A DNA stretch of 48,585 bases from an uncultured Odoribacter sp. (GTDB lineage Bacteria > Bacteroidota > Bacteroidia > Bacteroidales > Marinifilaceae): positions 1-48,585 of the forward strand of contig CAJURM010000021.1 of assembly GCA_910589025.1 (NCBI GenBank), given 5' to 3'. A program made the position numbers and the translations under genes. Positions 45,910-48,585 of this stretch are shown here, one piece after another. The notes beneath the pieces were generated by a model, which worked only from the letters and a program-made list of their open reading frames with translations, made no database searches and was not told the origin of the DNA. How positions within the stretch are numbered: position 1 is the first letter of the stretch; every line of letters starts with the position of its first letter.

Positions 45910-45922
45910 ATCATCAGATGAT
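45910..45922. promoter_or_regulatory. Small palindrome downstream of the promoter
   Basis: ATCATC and GATGAT flank a single A. It lies about 80 nt after the predicted start and before the right inverted repeat. It could be an operator or a recombination accessory site; nothing further supports either. Confidence 0.3.
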
Positions 45923-45938
45923 CACTCTTTTGTAAATA

Positions 45939-45965
45939 ATGATACCTGCTTAGCAGGCATGTATC
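45939..45965 (-). repeat. Right inverted repeat of candidate invertible promoter
   Basis: The partner of 45688-45714 in opposite orientation. Mismatches fall at arm positions 7, 9 and 25, outside the 15-bp core. Confidence 0.85.
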
Positions 45966-46048
45966 AAAAGTGTTATAGAAGGTTGATCAAGAGTAGGTTA
46001 TTTGGTGGAGAAGGGCGAAAAAAGGAGGAGTAACTAAAATTGATCACA

Positions 46049-48585
46049 ATGTATAATGAAAAGGTAAAAAGCAATCGGATTTTTTGCTGTTGTAAAATGG
46101 TAATGGTCGTACTTGTGATGTGTTTAAGCATGCATGTATCGGTGAGGGCTAATAATGTACGGTTGAACGGGACGGTGAAAGTAACGGATGTGACTTCCGG
46201 AGTGGCTACGCTGGAATTGGATCTGGCCTGGGATAATTCCTGGCGGGATAATTTCAACTGGGATGCGGTGTGGATTTTTTTGAAGACAAAGCCGGCATCC
46301 GGATCGTGGTCGCATGTGATGTTGCAGGATGTGCAGCATACGGCGACAAATGATTATGTAGTGATGAATGGAAAGAGCGGCAATAATGTTGTAGGGGTAT
46401 ATGTTTTTCTGGGCAAAAACGATACGAGGCGTCAGGCTTCTACGACCGTGACGCTGAAGTGGGCATGCGGCAGTGCTTATACCAAGGCCTCTTTTGACAA
46501 CAATCAGGCTTTTCTTCTTGCGCAGGGTATAGAGATGGTGTATGTTCCTTTCGGTGCTTACTATTTGGGGGACGGTTCGAGTGCGAATACGTTTGGTGGT
46601 GCCGACGGTAAGCCTTTTGCTGTGAGTGGAGAGGGCGCAATAGCGACCCTTTACCAGCGTGCTTCCAATGGGGCGATTAGTGCTGCAATCAATAATCTGA
46701 ATGCCAATTATCCGAAGGGTTACGGCGGTTTTTATGTGATGAAGTATGAGACGAGCCAGGAGCAGTATGTCACCTTTTTGAATACATTGACGAGAGCGGA
46801 GCAGGAGACGTTGCTCGGCGCTTCTTTTCTGTCTGCCCTGTCCCCGGGGCGTTATATCTTTGGAGATACTTTGCAGCCCACTTTCCGTAACGGTATTGTT
46901 TTGAGCGGAAAATCTTCGGGTCAGCCTTATATTTTTGATAATAACCTGAACGGCAATGATATTTACGGTGAGGATGGCGATGGTCAGTGTGTAGCTTGTA
47001 ATTATATGTCATTGAATGACCTGCTTGCCTATGCCTCCTGGTCGGGATTGCGTCCGATGAGCGAGTTGGAATATGAGCGTGCCTGTCGTGCTCCTTTTCC
47101 TCAGGATCCGTTGGCGGGGGAATACCCCTGGAATAGTAATGGCGGAGTGTCTCGGGTGACAGGTTTAAGTGCTGGCGGAAGAGAAACGGAAGTGGCAAGC
47201 ACTACGAGTTGTAATGTCAATAGCGGTAACGGTTTGACGGGAAGTAATCAGGGGCCTGTGCGTTGCGGACTTTTTGCCCGCTCAACGTCCAGTCAGACCG
47301 TTTCCGGAGCTACTTATTGGGGTGTGATGGAAATGGCCGGTAACGTTCGGGAACTCGTTGCCGGCGTTTCCCACACTTCTTTAAGCCGTACGACGAACGG
47401 CGGGGGTACGTTCAGTACTTCAGCCTGGGGGAGTGCTACGCCTGGTTTTTTCGGTTTGCGTGGTGGTGGTTTTTCCGGTTCCGACAGTTTGTTGCGAACT
47501 TCTGGTCGTAGCGAGATGAATAAGGTTGCTTCCGTTGCCGACCGCGATGAAACGGTAGGCTTCCGCTTGACACGTACTTTGGATGCGGGTAGTATTACCG
47601 TCAATCCTGGAGCCATCTCTTTGAGCGGTTCGCTTTGTCCGGGGCAGGAAGCTACGGTTTCTGAAACAGCCGCAGCCAGTATATCCGGTATGACGGGTAA
47701 TTTTCCTTTGTCGTATACCTGGAGTTACAGTACGGATAACGGTAGTACGTGGACAGTGATTTCCGGTGAAACGGCTAATACTCTAAAGTATTCTGCTTTT
47801 GAAACGGGCAAGACTTATCTTTTCCGGCGCACGGCTGTTTGTGCTTTGGGTGAGGCTTCTACACAGACCACAGGGATAGCTGCTTCTGCACCTACTGTAA
47901 TAACCGCTCAGCCGACAGATGTGGTCAATGCTCCTTGTAATCTTTCAATAAGCGTAACAGCAACGGGTACTTCTCTTTCTTATCAATGGGAAAAGGATGG
48001 CGCTGTGATTTCAAATGCTAAGTCCGCTACGTATACGAAAAATCCGACAGTGGCAGGTGATGCTGGAAAATATGTTTGTCGGGTGACGGGAGCTTGTGGT
48101 GTGGTTGCTTCTAAGGAGATTGTTGTGCTTACGGGAGGTTATGAGGATGGTGTTTTGACTGATAGTCGTGATGGTCAGACGTATAAGATTCGTAAGATGC
48201 CTGACGGTCGTTGGTGGATGGTTGAGAATTTAAGATTTGGTACGTGTAATAACTCCACTTTTAACTCTTATTATACATCATCAACACAGAATCAGATAGC
48301 AGCTGGTTATTACGGTGTTTGTATTGCCAGTACAGTTACAGGCGGAGGTCATTTATACAATTGGCAGGCAGCTATGAATCATCCCAATGCTGTTTACAAT
48401 ACGTCAGGTAATCCTTCGGGTAATGTTAACGGTAACAGTCCGAATCAGTGGCAGGGAATTTGTCCGGACGGATGGCATTTGCCAAGCGGCGGAAGTACAG
48501 GGGAGTTCCAGCAGTTATATACGGCATTATGTAGTACTGTAGCTAAAATTTATCCCGGCACGGGGGCTTTTGAAGGCGTGTTGGG
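46049..48585 (+). CDS. Secreted FGE-Ig-FISUMP protein (runs off window end)
   Basis: ATG 46049 opens a frame that stays open to the last base, about 845 residues. The signal peptide differs from that of the 43027 gene (MYNEKVKSNRIFCCCK, then a hydrophobic run, ending VRA before NN). The shared N-terminal module and FGE-like domain follow, mostly identical to the previous gene at DNA level. An Ig-like module (YQWEKDGAVISNAKSATY, GKYVCRVTGACG) and the start of a FISUMP domain (MPDGRWWMVENLRFG, GICPDGWHLPSGG) come next; the end is missing. AAGGAGG lies 20 nt before the ATG, too far for normal use. Expression probably depends on the orientation of the segment at 45688-45965. Confidence 0.87.
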   Translation, partial: MYNEKVKSNRIFCCCKMVMVVLVMCLSMHVSVRANNVRLNGTVKVTDVTSGVATLELDLAWDNSWRDNFNWDAVWIFLKTKPASGSWSHVMLQDVQHTATNDYVVMNGKSGNNVVGVYVFLGKNDTRRQASTTVTLKWACGSAYTKASFDNNQAFLLAQGIEMVYVPFGAYYLGDGSSANTFGGADGKPFAVSGEGAIATLYQRASNGAISAAINNLNANYPKGYGGFYVMKYETSQEQYVTFLNTLTRAEQETLLGASFLSALSPGRYIFGDTLQPTFRNGIVLSGKSSGQPYIFDNNLNGNDIYGEDGDGQCVACNYMSLNDLLAYASWSGLRPMSELEYERACRAPFPQDPLAGEYPWNSNGGVSRVTGLSAGGRETEVASTTSCNVNSGNGLTGSNQGPVRCGLFARSTSSQTVSGATYWGVMEMAGNVRELVAGVSHTSLSRTTNGGGTFSTSAWGSATPGFFGLRGGGFSGSDSLLRTSGRSEMNKVASVADRDETVGFRLTRTLDAGSITVNPGAISLSGSLCPGQEATVSETAAASISGMTGNFPLSYTWSYSTDNGSTWTVISGETANTLKYSAFETGKTYLFRRTAVCALGEASTQTTGIAASAPTVITAQPTDVVNAPCNLSISVTATGTSLSYQWEKDGAVISNAKSATYTKNPTVAGDAGKYVCRVTGACGVVASKEIVVLTGGYEDGVLTDSRDGQTYKIRKMPDGRWWMVENLRFGTCNNSTFNSYYTSSTQNQIAAGYYGVCIASTVTGGGHLYNWQAAMNHPNAVYNTSGNPSGNVNGNSPNQWQGICPDGWHLPSGGSTGEFQQLYTALCSTVAKIYPGTGAFEGVL
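46442..47718 (+). repeat. Direct duplication, copy 2 (partner 43387-44663)
   Basis: Second copy of the shared core. The first base that differs downstream is 47719 (C against T at 44664). The sharp change from no visible difference to clear divergence is what gene conversion or a recent partial duplication would leave. Confidence 0.9.

Larger units (their letters stand above)
45688..45965. other. Candidate invertible promoter (phase-variation switch)
   Basis: A 278-bp segment bounded by 27-bp inverted repeats, carrying a Bacteroidota -7 box pointing at the 46049 gene and lying wholly between two coding regions. Promoters between inverted repeats that flip by recombinase action are known to control surface structures in Bacteroidales. 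The present orientation would be ON. No recombinase gene lies in the window, and the arms are not perfect, so inversion itself is inferred. Confidence 0.6.

Noticed and set aside
46022..46028. AAGGAGG as ribosome-binding site of the 46049 gene
   Set aside because: It ends 20 nt before the ATG, too far for pairing, and no nearer in-frame start exists.

Overview
The window comes from a Bacteroidota chromosome, most likely order Bacteroidales. Three things point there. Promoters follow the Bacteroidota TTTG(-33) / TAnnTTTG(-7) consensus. Shine-Dalgarno sequences are mostly absent. The accessory genes are large secreted proteins that combine a formylglycine-generating-enzyme (FGE/SUMF1)-like fold, Ig-like modules and FISUMP (Fib_succ_major) modules. 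An Odoribacteraceae-like host is my guess and is not proven by the sequence.

Layout. (1) 1-416, minus strand: the 5' end of a secreted FGE-family paralog, running out of the window, with a structured leader and a promoter at 712-719. (2) 417-1547: a long non-coding divergent region ending in a clear promoter for rpsL. (3) 1548-19926: one uninterrupted str-S10-spc-alpha ribosomal superoperon (rpsL, rpsG, fusA, rpsJ ... rplO, secY, map, infA, rpmJ, rpsM, rpsK, rpsD, rpoA, rplQ). It has an internal terminator/promoter joint between secY and map, an extra promoter before rplE, and a terminator after rplQ. (4) 20049-21335: enolase as its own unit, closed by a terminator. (5) 21716-42621: two giant secreted proteins in tandem, 3315 and 3650 residues, 5 nt apart. 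The first carries nine FISUMP modules in 873-882-bp units, several of them copies with no difference I can see. The second is a chain of Ig-like/PKD-like modules ending in a calcium-loop (dockerin-like) motif. (6) 43027-45669 and 46049-48585 (cut by the window end): two FGE-Ig-FISUMP proteins sharing a core of about 1.18 kb that reads as identical, with unrelated signal peptides, leaders and tails.

The most interesting biology is in the regulatory front ends of the four FGE-family paralogs. The minus-strand paralog (1-416) and the 43027 gene have leaders with the same order of sequence blocks and a terminator-like hairpin whose stem is kept by compensating base changes. In the 43027 leader this hairpin competes with a second, nearly 100-nt hairpin, which suggests conditional termination. 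The 46049 gene instead has a promoter lying between 27-bp inverted repeats (24/27 matching). That is the layout of an invertible, phase-variable promoter, now in the ON orientation. The 21716 gene has a plain promoter. The locus therefore looks like a set of mosaic surface or secreted proteins, made by duplication and conversion of shared cores, each under its own kind of switch.
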